From assembly GCA_949298505.1 (NCBI GenBank), contig CASFWW010000002.1, positions 19,629 to 83,628 on the forward strand: a stretch of 64,000 nucleotides of DNA, in the 5' to 3' direction. This DNA is from Ornithoclostridium sp949298505. GTDB taxonomy: Bacteria > Bacillota > Clostridia > Christensenellales > UBA3700. The notes beneath the pieces were generated by a model. That model worked only from the letters and a program-made list of their open reading frames with translations, did no database searches and had not been told where the DNA came from. Positions 8,688 through 17,015 of this stretch are shown here, piece by piece. The translations under genes were made by a program, and so were the position numbers. Within the stretch, counting starts at the first letter, position 1; every line of letters begins with the position of its first letter.

Positions 8688-10273
8688 ACAACGTAGCTCA
8701 GCCCGAAGGATTTGACGATAAAAGTTTAAAGCGAGAAGTCGCGCGTATTCTCAAGGTTGAAGAAAAAGAGATAGAAGAGATAAGACTGCTCAGGAAATCA
8801 CTCGATTGCAGAGGGAGAAGGGCAACTTTTGTGTTGTCTGTCGGGGTATCGCTCAAATACGAAGAAAAATTTCTGAAAAGGGCAAAAGAAAAATATTCTC
8901 CGGTCGAGGCGGTCAGACCGCTTCGCGAAATAGCGGAAGAAGCGCGCGTCAAGGCGCCGGACAGATCGGTGATCGTCGTCGGGAGCGGACCGGCAGGACT
9001 TTTTGCCGCGCTTACGCTCGCATATGCGGGCATGAGACCGATAGTGCTTGAACGCGGAGACTGCGTTGAGGAAAGAACGCGCAAAGTAAAGATTTTTTCA
9101 GGCGGAGGTGAGCTTGATCCGGAAAGCAACGTGCAGTTCGGCGAAGGCGGCGCCGGCACTTTCTCAGACGGCAAACTCAATACGGGGGTGAGCGGCACGC
9201 TTGTTCAGACAGTTCTTGCCGAGTTTGTCGCGTACGGCGCTCCGGCAGAGATAGTCTACGATTCAAAACCGCATATAGGCACGGACAAGCTGGTTTCCGT
9301 CGTCGCTTCAATGCGCAGAGCGATAGTTTCAATGGGCGGAGAGGTGCGTTTCAGGCATAAACTCGTCGACATCGTTCAGTCTGGCGGCGTTTTGCATGCG
9401 GTCAGGGTCGCTTGTCCAGAAGGAGAATACGTCACGGGATGCGCCGCGTGCATTGCGGCGATAGGGCACAGCGCGAGAGACACGTTCGGGATGCTTTCCG
9501 GGTACGTGATGATGCAGAGAAAGCCGTTCGCGATAGGCGTCAGGATAGAACATCTTCAAAGCGATATGAACGCGGCGCGCTACGGTTTCAGATACAAAGA
9601 TCTGCCGCCTGCCGACTATAAAGTGGCGGCAAATACTTCGGACGGCAGAGGATGTTATTCTTTCTGTATGTGCCCGGGCGGAAGCGTCGTTGCGGCGGCT
9701 TCCGAAGAAGGCGGCACGGTCACCAACGGCATGAGCGTTTACGCACGCGACGGCAAAAACTGCAACAGTGCGTTGCTCGTCGGGGTCACTCCGTCCGATT
9801 TCGGAGGGGACGATCCGCTTGCAGGCGTACGATTCCAGAGGCTTTACGAGCAGGCGGCTTACAGGCTGAGCGGAGGCAAGGCGGTGTGTCAGAGAGTGGG
9901 AGATTTCATGGAAAGGCGCGTTTCGTCTGCTTTCGGGAAGGTTTCTCCGACATATCCTGGAGGCGTGGAAACCGCGCTTCTTGACGACTGTCTGCCTGAT
10001 TACGTCTGCGCCGGGCTGAGAGAGGCGTTGCCTCAGTTCGGGGAAAAGATAAGAGGATTTGCAGATCCGGACGCGGTGCTTACGGGAGTGGAAACGCGCT
10101 CAAGCTCTCCGGTCAGAATACTGAGAGACGATGAAGGAGACAGTTCTGTCTCCGGTTTCATGCCGTGCGGAGAAGGCGCGGGATACGCAGGCGGGATAAC
10201 TTCCGCCGCAGTTGACGGAATAAAGACCGCGCTCAATCTGCTGAAAAAACTTTCAAAGCACGCAAATGCGTAA
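8675..10273 (+). CDS. FAD-dependent dehydrogenase (COG2509 type)
   Basis: A 532-residue flavoprotein, the normal size for this family. Residues about 1-85 form a small N-terminal domain. The dinucleotide motif VVGSGPAGLFAA follows near residue 107, then ERG at about 132. Family segments EGGAGTFSDGKLNTG and FCMCPGG are present, and the C-terminal FAD motif CGEGAGYAGGITSAAVDG is near the end. The natural substrate is not established. The start at 8675 is chosen because GGAGG lies just upstream and the family N-terminus begins there. The 13-base overlap with the previous flavoprotein implies translational coupling and a two-gene redox unit. Confidence 0.82.
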   Translation: MFRLNNVAQPEGFDDKSLKREVARILKVEEKEIEEIRLLRKSLDCRGRRATFVLSVGVSLKYEEKFLKRAKEKYSPVEAVRPLREIAEEARVKAPDRSVIVVGSGPAGLFAALTLAYAGMRPIVLERGDCVEERTRKVKIFSGGGELDPESNVQFGEGGAGTFSDGKLNTGVSGTLVQTVLAEFVAYGAPAEIVYDSKPHIGTDKLVSVVASMRRAIVSMGGEVRFRHKLVDIVQSGGVLHAVRVACPEGEYVTGCAACIAAIGHSARDTFGMLSGYVMMQRKPFAIGVRIEHLQSDMNAARYGFRYKDLPPADYKVAANTSDGRGCYSFCMCPGGSVVAAASEEGGTVTNGMSVYARDGKNCNSALLVGVTPSDFGGDDPLAGVRFQRLYEQAAYRLSGGKAVCQRVGDFMERRVSSAFGKVSPTYPGGVETALLDDCLPDYVCAGLREALPQFGEKIRGFADPDAVLTGVETRSSSPVRILRDDEGDSSVSGFMPCGEGAGYAGGITSAAVDGIKTALNLLKKLSKHANA

Positions 10274-10402
10274 ACCGGTTCCCCGTGAGCGTTGATTTTT
10301 GCGTACAGACTGGGAATAAGGCGGCATTTTCTTTTTTACGTACTGAAAACACTCTGAAAAGCTTGTTTACTTTAAAAATTAACCGATAATAAAATTTTTT
10401 AA

Positions 10403-10431
10403 TTGATTGTCGGGTGGCGCTGTGTTATAAT
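10403..10431 (+). promoter_or_regulatory. Promoter of the BspA-like gene
   Basis: TTGATT-17 bp-TATAAT, about 90 bases upstream of the ATG at 10522. Confidence 0.7.
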
Positions 10432-10521
10432 AGCGTATAAGGACGGTTTTAAGAGGCTTGGAACGGCTGAATAGATCGTCCCGATTGCAGAATACTAAAC
10501 AAAATCGCAAAGGTAAAAGAT

Positions 10522-12156
10522 ATGACTTCAAAACAAAAAATCATACTCGTTTCCGTTCTCGTCGCGGTTGCCGTGATACTCGTCGCTCTGGGCGGCTATT
10601 TTATCTCTGTCTATTCGTCTTCGAGCGGAGAGAGGACAAGCGGCGGCTTCACTTACGAAGTGGACGGCAAAACGGTTACGATAGTCTCCTATTCCGGCAG
10701 CGACACCACGGTGACCGTGCCGGCTAAAATAGGCGGCAGACGCGTCGCGAAGATAGCAAAAGGTGCGTTCTCGTCCTCCAAGGCAACCAGTCTTGTCTTT
10801 GATGACGGCATTTCCCAGATCGAACTTGAAGAAGAGTGTTTTAAAGGTCAGACCACACTGACGTACGTTCAGTTGCCGTCTTCGATCAAAGAGATCCCTG
10901 ACAGCGCGTTTGAAGATTGCACCGCGCTTGAGCATATCGTCATTCCCGACGGCGTAACCACGATCGGAGACAACGCTTTCGAGGGTTGCACTTCTCTCAG
11001 TTATACGGGCAACGACAGCTCCAACAAGGTGGTCACTCTGCCTGCGGAACTGACTTCTCTCGGTAAGGCTGCGTTCAAGGATTGTTCCAAGATCTCGTCC
11101 GTTGTTATCCCGTCCAAGCTTCAGAAGATCTCTGACAGCGCTTTTGAAAACTGCACCGGGCTTTCCAAGCTCAATTTCGCCGGCGACAGTGCGGTTTCTT
11201 CGATCGGAGAAAAGTCTTTTTACAATACCCGCGTCAATGCCAATATTTCCAACAACGTCAACGTTCTTGCATTGCCTGAGACGCTGAACACGATAGGAAA
11301 TTACGCGTTTGCGAAAAACACGTCCACTTCTTTCACCACTCTGGACATACCTGCCGGCGTCACTCAGATCGGCGAGTACGCTTTCAGCGGCTGCACATAT
11401 CTCAAGACGGTCACTTTTGCTGAAAACAGTCAAACGAAGCTTCTCGGAGAAGGCGTTTTCAAGGACTGCACCTATCTTGCGACGATAACGCTTCCGGACA
11501 GCGTGACGACGATTCCCGAACTTGCGTTCAACGGTTGCGGCAGGATTTATCAGTTCACGATCGGCGCGAACGTCGAGACGATAGGGGAGGGCGCTTTCGG
11601 CGGTATAGCCAACCTCACAACATCTACGATAAAATTCACCGTAGCGGAAGGCAACAAGAATTTCACCGTTGTGGAACTCGATCCTTACTATGAGTTCAAT
11701 TCTGACAAGACGAGCACGACGGCTAAATATCATTATCTGCTCATGAGCGCCGACAAGAGCACCCTGCTTGCTTATATCGGTCAGTTCGACAGCTCGGATT
11801 GCATCAACGATCAGACCAGCAGCACGTCCAACTCCTTCAACTTCCTGGTGTCGGCGGACATATCGGCGTCACTCAAGAAGATCGGAGCGTATGCGTTCAG
11901 CGGACTCAAAGCAGACAAACTCTGCCTGCCCGTTACCGTCAGCGAGATCGGCGCCGGCTTTATCAGCGGAAGCAACGTCAAAACGCTGTATTTTGAGGGC
12001 GGAGACTGCACTCTGGACGAAGACGTATTCGACGGAGTGAGCGACCTGCGCGTGCTGGGTTTCAGAGACGGTACGGTCAAAGACTTCATTGACGCGCTCA
12101 ACGACGAAGGAAACAACGATATAAGATTTGAATACGGCTATATCTGGCCGGATTGA
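10522..12156 (+). CDS. Membrane-anchored BspA-like leucine-rich repeat protein
   Basis: 544 residues. Residues about 6-30 are a single hydrophobic helix after KQKK, with no clear signal-peptidase site, so the protein is probably anchored by its N-terminus with the rest outside. From about residue 60 to 520 it is built of BspA/TpLRR (LRR_5) repeats, seen as repeated IPDGVTTIGDNAFEGCTSL-like units about 23 residues long. A Ser/Thr-rich insert interrupts the repeats at about 395-440. BspA repeats are associated with adhesion and protein binding; no enzyme motif is visible. It has its own promoter and terminator. A second protein with the same repeats is at 52398. Confidence 0.85.
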   Translation: MTSKQKIILVSVLVAVAVILVALGGYFISVYSSSSGERTSGGFTYEVDGKTVTIVSYSGSDTTVTVPAKIGGRRVAKIAKGAFSSSKATSLVFDDGISQIELEEECFKGQTTLTYVQLPSSIKEIPDSAFEDCTALEHIVIPDGVTTIGDNAFEGCTSLSYTGNDSSNKVVTLPAELTSLGKAAFKDCSKISSVVIPSKLQKISDSAFENCTGLSKLNFAGDSAVSSIGEKSFYNTRVNANISNNVNVLALPETLNTIGNYAFAKNTSTSFTTLDIPAGVTQIGEYAFSGCTYLKTVTFAENSQTKLLGEGVFKDCTYLATITLPDSVTTIPELAFNGCGRIYQFTIGANVETIGEGAFGGIANLTTSTIKFTVAEGNKNFTVVELDPYYEFNSDKTSTTAKYHYLLMSADKSTLLAYIGQFDSSDCINDQTSSTSNSFNFLVSADISASLKKIGAYAFSGLKADKLCLPVTVSEIGAGFISGSNVKTLYFEGGDCTLDEDVFDGVSDLRVLGFRDGTVKDFIDALNDEGNNDIRFEYGYIWPD

Positions 12157-12165
12157 CGGAAATAA

Positions 12166-12198
12166 CGCCGGCGCGACTTAAACGCGCCGGTATTTTTT
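12166..12198 (+). terminator. Intrinsic terminator after the BspA-like gene
   Basis: CCGGCGCG and CGCGCCGG form a perfect 8-bp stem with a 7-nt loop, followed by TATTTTTT. Confidence 0.85.
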
Positions 12199-12259
12199 AC
12201 GAAATCGCGTTTTTTTGATCAAGACGTGCAAAAGAAAGTATAATTTTACATACAATCAG

Positions 12260-12288
12260 TTGCAAAAATACGCAATAGTTGTTAAAAT
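12260..12288 (+). promoter_or_regulatory. Promoter of the GAPDH gene
   Basis: TTGCAA-17 bp-TAAAAT, ending 55 bases before the ATG at 12344. Confidence 0.65.
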
Positions 12289-12343
12289 TATAGCGATGTC
12301 GAAAGACGGAATTCTGAATATTTTTTTGGAGGATTTATATATT

Positions 12344-13402
12344 ATGGCAAATGTTAGAGTCGCTATCAACGGCTTCGGCCGTATCGGCAGATTGGCTTTC
12401 AGACAAATGTTCGGCGCTAAGGGCTACGAAGTAGTCGCTATCAACGACCTCACCAGCCCCAAAATGCTGGCTCATCTTCTCAAGTACGACACCATGCAGG
12501 GCAACTATGCGAGAAGCCACGAGGTAACTTACAAGGACGCCGTTATGGAAGAAGACGGCAAGACCGTTAAGGTTCCCGGTTCCATCATCGTCGACGGAAA
12601 GGAGATCACCATCTACGCTAAAGCTAACGCGGCTGAACTTCCCTGGGGCGAACTCAAGGTAGACGTCGTTCTCGAATGCACCGGTTTCTACACCAGCAAG
12701 GCTAAGGCAATGGCTCACGTTAACGCCGGCGCTAAGAAGGTCGTCATCTCCGCTCCCGCAGGCAATGACCTCCCCACCATCGTTTACAACGTCAACCACA
12801 AGACCCTCACCACCGAGGACAACATCATTTCCGCAGCTTCCTGCACCACCAACTGTCTCGCTCCTATGGCTAAGGCTCTCAACGATTACGCTCCCATCGT
12901 CAGCGGTATCATGACCACCGTTCACGCTTACACCGGCGATCAGATGATCCTCGACGGTCCGCAGAGAAAGGGCGACCTCAGAAGATCCAGAGCGGGCGCT
13001 CAGAACATCGTTCCCAACAGCACCGGCGCAGCTAAGGCTATCGGTCTCGTTATCCCCGAGCTCAACGGCAAGCTGATCGGTTCCGCTCAGCGTGTTCCTA
13101 CCGCTACCGGTTCCACGACCATCCTCGTCGCGGTTGTCAAGGGCAAGGACGTTACCAAGGAAGGCATCAACGCTGCTATGAAGGCTGAAGCAACCGAGTC
13201 TTTCGGTTACAACACCGACGAGATCGTTTCTTCCGACGTTATCGGCATGACCTACGGTTCTCTGTTCGACGCAACTCAGACCATGGTTTCCAAGATCGAC
13301 GACGACACCTATCAGGTTCAGGTCGTTTCCTGGTACGACAACGAGAACAGCTACACCAGCCAGATGGTAAGAACCATCAAGTACTTCGCTGAACTCAAGT
13401 AA
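12344..13402 (+). CDS. gap: Glyceraldehyde-3-phosphate dehydrogenase, type I
   Basis: A 352-residue glycolytic enzyme converting glyceraldehyde 3-phosphate, phosphate and NAD+ to 1,3-bisphosphoglycerate. The N-terminus INGFGRIGRLAFRQ is the NAD-binding Rossmann loop. The catalytic cysteine (about residue 167) lies in ASCTTNCLAP. The C-terminal SWYDNENSYTSQMVRT is the conserved active-site and interface segment. The start follows TTGGAGGA and matches the family N-terminus; a longer in-frame reading from 12215 begins upstream of the promoter and is discarded. The codon choice is strongly skewed to C-ending codons, typical of a highly expressed gene. Confidence 0.97.
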   Translation: MANVRVAINGFGRIGRLAFRQMFGAKGYEVVAINDLTSPKMLAHLLKYDTMQGNYARSHEVTYKDAVMEEDGKTVKVPGSIIVDGKEITIYAKANAAELPWGELKVDVVLECTGFYTSKAKAMAHVNAGAKKVVISAPAGNDLPTIVYNVNHKTLTTEDNIISAASCTTNCLAPMAKALNDYAPIVSGIMTTVHAYTGDQMILDGPQRKGDLRRSRAGAQNIVPNSTGAAKAIGLVIPELNGKLIGSAQRVPTATGSTTILVAVVKGKDVTKEGINAAMKAEATESFGYNTDEIVSSDVIGMTYGSLFDATQTMVSKIDDDTYQVQVVSWYDNENSYTSQMVRTIKYFAELK

Positions 13403-13496
13403 TCGGGCGGAATTTCTCAACTTTAAACGAAACTTTTCGCTCCGCGGCAGTATACCTGCTTCGGGGCGATCTTATTAAAAAACGGAGGAAAGGATT

Positions 13497-13802
13497 ATGG
13501 CAAAGAAACAAAGAACCGAAGGCGCGGCAAAAAGAGACCTGACCAAAATATGTGCGTTCTGGTCGCTTGCAATTGCAATCGTACTGTTTGTGGTACAGCT
13601 CATCCTCAACGCGGTAGGCGTTAACTTGGGAAGTTTTGCAAATCTGTGCACAATAATTGCGACAGTCATGCTCGGTATAGCGATCGCGTTCCCTGCGTGG
13701 TCTTACGCTTGCGCGAGGGGTAAAGGTTGGAAGATATTTTGCATCATACTGCTTGTGCTTTATTTCATACTCGCGATATGCGGCAATATCAATTTCGGTT
13801 AA
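13497..13802 (+). CDS. Small three-helix membrane protein (101 aa)
   Basis: A basic N-terminus (KKQRTEGAAKRD) is followed by three predicted membrane helices at roughly residues 18-38, 46-68 and 77-97, and the protein ends in a short Asn/Phe tail. No family is recognised. A strong GGAGGAAAGG site precedes the ATG. It sits 94 bases after GAPDH with no convincing terminator between, so it may be read from the same promoter. A strong terminator follows. Confidence 0.75.
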   Translation: MAKKQRTEGAAKRDLTKICAFWSLAIAIVLFVVQLILNAVGVNLGSFANLCTIIATVMLGIAIAFPAWSYACARGKGWKIFCIILLVLYFILAICGNINFG

Positions 13803-13816
13803 TATTAAAAAATCGC

Positions 13817-13846
13817 TGACCGCCCGTCATGGGCGGTCTTTTTTTA
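13817..13846 (+). terminator. Intrinsic terminator after the small membrane protein
   Basis: GACCGCCC-GTCAT-GGGCGGTC followed by seven T residues. Confidence 0.9.
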
Positions 13847-13847
13847 A

Positions 13848-14130
13848 AGAAATTTAACGTTCAGACTTTTAAGATAAAATCGAAACGGATATGCAAGATT
13901 GCTTAACCTTGAGATCTTTGCTGGAACTGGCCGAAGTTTTATAAACAGAGACGCAACGCGTGTGCACAGTCCCAGACGGCACACATTTTCATTGCGTTTA
14001 AAGTAAAACCGACTTTTTCGACGGGAGAGTCGCATTTAGGTTTTGCGGAAATAAAAGGTATAAAGTCGTGGAAAAAGAGGATAATCCTGCGCTTGCGCGC
14101 GTACGCGTACTGCGCGCGTAAAAATAAGCG
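13848..14130. other. Intergenic stretch without a gene
   Basis: No credible reading frame is visible here. The only structure is a symmetric run of alternating CG at about 14093-14120 (GTACGCGTAC flanked on both sides by GCGCGC), just upstream of the clcA promoter. It could extrude as a hairpin or be a protein-binding site. Confidence 0.4.
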
Positions 14131-14159
14131 TTGACAATCGGAATATTTGCGAGTAAAAT
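14131..14159 (+). promoter_or_regulatory. Consensus-like promoter of the ClC gene
   Basis: TTGACA-17 bp-TAAAAT. The predicted leader is only about 15 nt and carries AAAGGA. Confidence 0.8.
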
Positions 14160-14180
14160 ATTCAAGGTAAAGGACTTACT

Positions 14181-15743
14181 ATGACTGCAAAAGAGAGAAG
14201 AAGCGCTTATGCGTACAAGATCAGAAATATTATAATCCCGGTGATTTTCTACTGCGGCCTTGCGGGAATACTCGCTGGGCTTACGGTAGCTTTTTTCAAC
14301 CGTGCGGCAAATCTGCTGACCGGTTATTCCACTCAGCTTTACGGATGGTTCAAAGAAAATCCCGCTTATATTCCGCTTTTGTTCTTGGGGCTTGCGTTGC
14401 TTGCCGGCGCGATGTGGCTTGTCCATAAGTTTACCCCTGAGGTAAGAGGAAGCGGCATACCGCAGACCGAAGGAGTTATGAGAGGGCTTCTCACGTTCAG
14501 GTGGTTAAGAGTGCTGATATCGACCTGTATAGGCAGTTTCATCAGCTTTTTCGCGGGACTTTCTCTGGGCAGCGAAGGACCCAGCGTTCAGATAGGAGCG
14601 ACGACGGCTCAAGGTGCGGCGAAACTTATGAAAGCGCGCGCGGCTTGGCAGAGATACGTCGTTACGGGCGGAGCGAGCGCAGGTCTTGCCGTAGCGTTCA
14701 ATGCTCCGCTTACGGGCATACTTTTCGCGATAGAGGAAGGGCACAGAAGGGTTACCCCGATGCTGTTGCTTTCGGCTTCGTCTTCTGTCATATTCGCCAC
14801 TATCGTTTACAGAACGGTCGCTCAGCTGTGGGGCGGCGCGGACAATATGCTCTTCGAACTCGGCGTTCTCGAAATGCTTCCGATAAATCAGCTGTGGATG
14901 CTGTTCCTGCTCGGTCTGGGTTGCGGCGCGGCGGCGATATTCTTTAATTTCGCGCTCAACCGTTCTCAGAGGGCTACCGATAAGATAGAAAAAAAGACTC
15001 CGTTCTGGGCGAGACTTCTCGTCGCGTTCCTGCTTACCGGCGTGGTCGGACCTCTGCTTACGGACGCAAACACGGGCGGTCACGGACTTATCGAAAAGAT
15101 TGCCGAACAGGATTTCACTATACAGATGCTGTTGCTTTTACTCGTAGTGAAAATGGTGATGATAGTTATCTGTTTCAACAGCGGCGCTACGGGCGGTATG
15201 TTCGTTCCAATGCTCGCGATAGGAGCGCTTGTCGGCGGCATATTCGGCAAGCTGTTCATGCTGTGGGGCATGGATCCCGACTGTTATAAACTGATAGTCT
15301 GCGTCGCGATGACGACCTTCTTCGGCGCGAGCGTGCGCGCTCCGCTCACCGCGATAGTGCTGATAGTGGAGATCACGGGTTACAATTCGGGCTTCCTGCC
15401 CGCTTCGATAGCGATATTCACTGCGTTTCTCGTCGCGGAACTTCTGGGCAACCGTCCGCTTTACGAAGAGATGCTTGAACGCACTCTCGAAAGGAGACAG
15501 AAGAAGGAGACCAAAGACGTACGCATGGAGGTCGAGATCGAACTGGGCAGCTTCCTTGCGGGAAAGAGCATAAACGACGTGCTGTGGCCTGCCAACTGTC
15601 TGGTGACAAAAGTTATCAGGGGTGAAGAAAGCCTTATCGCCGACGGGGAAATGAGGTTGCAGGCAGGCGATGTAATCGTCATCAAGGCAAATACCGACGA
15701 CGTTGACAAGACTTACGAGTATATACAAAGTATGATAAAATAA
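14181..15743 (+). CDS. clcA: ClC-family chloride channel/antiporter with C-terminal TrkA-C domain
   Basis: A 520-residue polytopic membrane protein that moves Cl- (probably in exchange for H+). The three anion-pore signatures are present: GSGIPQ (about residue 93), GSEGPS with the gating glutamate at about 132, and GGMFVP (about 337). The EE pair in FAIEEGHRR matches the internal proton glutamate of antiporter-type members. Residues about 445-520 form a soluble TrkA-C (RCK_C) domain with ALxAGDVIVIKA-like strands, which usually senses a small ligand. It has its own promoter and is transcribed alone. Confidence 0.92.
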   Translation: MTAKERRSAYAYKIRNIIIPVIFYCGLAGILAGLTVAFFNRAANLLTGYSTQLYGWFKENPAYIPLLFLGLALLAGAMWLVHKFTPEVRGSGIPQTEGVMRGLLTFRWLRVLISTCIGSFISFFAGLSLGSEGPSVQIGATTAQGAAKLMKARAAWQRYVVTGGASAGLAVAFNAPLTGILFAIEEGHRRVTPMLLLSASSSVIFATIVYRTVAQLWGGADNMLFELGVLEMLPINQLWMLFLLGLGCGAAAIFFNFALNRSQRATDKIEKKTPFWARLLVAFLLTGVVGPLLTDANTGGHGLIEKIAEQDFTIQMLLLLLVVKMVMIVICFNSGATGGMFVPMLAIGALVGGIFGKLFMLWGMDPDCYKLIVCVAMTTFFGASVRAPLTAIVLIVEITGYNSGFLPASIAIFTAFLVAELLGNRPLYEEMLERTLERRQKKETKDVRMEVEIELGSFLAGKSINDVLWPANCLVTKVIRGEESLIADGEMRLQAGDVIVIKANTDDVDKTYEYIQSMIK

Positions 15744-15792
15744 ACGGATTTTCTTAAACGCTTTTATATAAGCGCAATTAAACGACCGTTAA

Positions 15793-15869
15793 AAAAGCTC
15801 CGCATATTTGATGTGCACCTCCAAAAGTGTCCAACTTTTGGGGTTCACCTCATATTCCGCGGAGCTTTT
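15793..15869. repeat. Nested palindrome between convergent genes
   Basis: An 11-bp perfect outer stem (AAAAGCTCCGC / GCGGAGCTTTT) encloses a second 8-bp perfect stem (CCAAAAGT / ACTTTTGG at 15821-15841). T-runs lie on both outer sides, so it can end transcription of clcA (plus) and the Rsm22-like gene (minus). The inner part resembles a short sequence I associate with repeat elements in Clostridia; that is recollection, not a search. Confidence 0.65.
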
Positions 15870-15910
15870 CAGTTGCTTTGTTTTACCCTGTAAGTGAGAT
15901 CTTTATATCT

Positions 15911-16861
15911 TCAGAGCGGTCTGAATTCGTCTCCCGCACCGAGCTTTTTTGCCTCTTTATATCCGTCGTCGCCTTTTCTGAGACTTACGGGAGATACGCT
16001 TTTTCCGTCGCATACGGTAAGCGTTATTTTGCCTTTTTCGGTCAGCGGGTGACGGAGCACGCGCGCTTTGCAGGCGGATAAGGAGCCGTCGACGCAGAAT
16101 GCAGAATAGGTGAACTTTTCGTCCTCGAACGGGGAGTCTCCGTCTTTCAGGAACTTGTGCAGACGGCTTCTTTCCACGCGGCAGGTAAAGTGACACCAGT
16201 CGTTTTCGGGAAGAGGGCAGGTCTCGTTCTGAGGGCACGGAGCGATAAGCGCAGCGCCTTTATCCGCCATATATTTTCTTATCTCTTTTTGCAGCGAAAA
16301 CGCTTTAGGGGTGCCGCTTTCTACTATGAGAAGCAGCTTTTTCGTTGAGGAAAGCAGTTTGTCGAGAAGTTTTTCGCGTGTATCCTTGCTCATTTCGTTG
16401 AGCGCGTAAGAAGCGGTGACGAGGTCGTATTTTCCGTCGGGAGTAAAGTCGGCAGCGTCGCTTTTTATTATCTTCGCGTTCAATCCGCCCGCTTCGCAGA
16501 AAGAACGGGCAACGGATATCATCGCTTTTTCGCGTTCTACGAGAACGGCGTTACCTACTCCCGTGACTTCGTGCGCCGCGAAAAAAGCCGCTCCTGTTCC
16601 GGCACCTACGTCGAGCATGGACGAAAAGCTTTCGTCTCCCGCACTCGATTTAAGCGCAGAGTATACGGCGGCGTAAGTCGCGGGCATGCGCACCGCGGCG
16701 TATACGACTGCCTGTTCGTCGGTCGTAACAAGGCGCGCGCCGTCGCTTTTGTTATTCAGATAGGCGTCGGAAAGAGCGGACGAAAGCTTTTTCAGCTGCG
16801 AGGGTTTATACCTTTCTGCGAGTTTTTCCGTCTGAGCTCTTACGTAATCGGGAAGTATCAT
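15911..16861 (-). CDS. Rsm22-family (ribosomal small subunit) methyltransferase-like protein
   Basis: 316 residues. The S-adenosylmethionine-binding fold is visible from about residue 80 (LDVGAGTGAAFFA) with the second strand VLVEREKAM. The C-terminal half has the cysteine set CPQNETCPLP and WCHFTCR of the Rsm22 family, thought to bind an Fe-S cluster. Family members associate with the small ribosomal subunit; the modified base is not known. The start follows GAGGTG with a promoter 17 bases further up. It is a single gene converging on clcA. Confidence 0.82.
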   Translation of the reverse strand: MILPDYVRAQTEKLAERYKPSQLKKLSSALSDAYLNNKSDGARLVTTDEQAVVYAAVRMPATYAAVYSALKSSAGDESFSSMLDVGAGTGAAFFAAHEVTGVGNAVLVEREKAMISVARSFCEAGGLNAKIIKSDAADFTPDGKYDLVTASYALNEMSKDTREKLLDKLLSSTKKLLLIVESGTPKAFSLQKEIRKYMADKGAALIAPCPQNETCPLPENDWCHFTCRVERSRLHKFLKDGDSPFEDEKFTYSAFCVDGSLSACKARVLRHPLTEKGKITLTVCDGKSVSPVSLRKGDDGYKEAKKLGAGDEFRPL

Positions 16862-16877
16862 TTTTCACCTCGTTTTT

Positions 16878-16906
16878 ATTATAAGGCTTTAAATTCAAAA
16901 TTTCAA
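16878..16906 (-). promoter_or_regulatory. Promoter of the Rsm22-like gene
   Basis: On the minus strand, TTGAAA-17 bp-TATAAT lies just upstream of the RBS and the start at 16861. Confidence 0.7.
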
Positions 16907-17015
16907 CGCGAAATACGTTCTGAATGAAAAACGCTTCCTCGGATAAAAAGGAAGCGTTGTCGGATCGTTTATTTCCGCAGTCGAAGAGTGTTTTGCGGGG
17001 AAGATAAAAGTCGTA

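Noticed and set aside
12282..12298. A Rex box at the GAPDH promoter
   Set aside because: Only the left half TTGTTAA is present; the right half does not match.
12335..13420. A 361-codon minus-strand frame opposite GAPDH
   Set aside because: GAPDH is certain, and the antisense frame has a Val/Asp/Gly-rich composition typical of the complement of GNC-rich codons.
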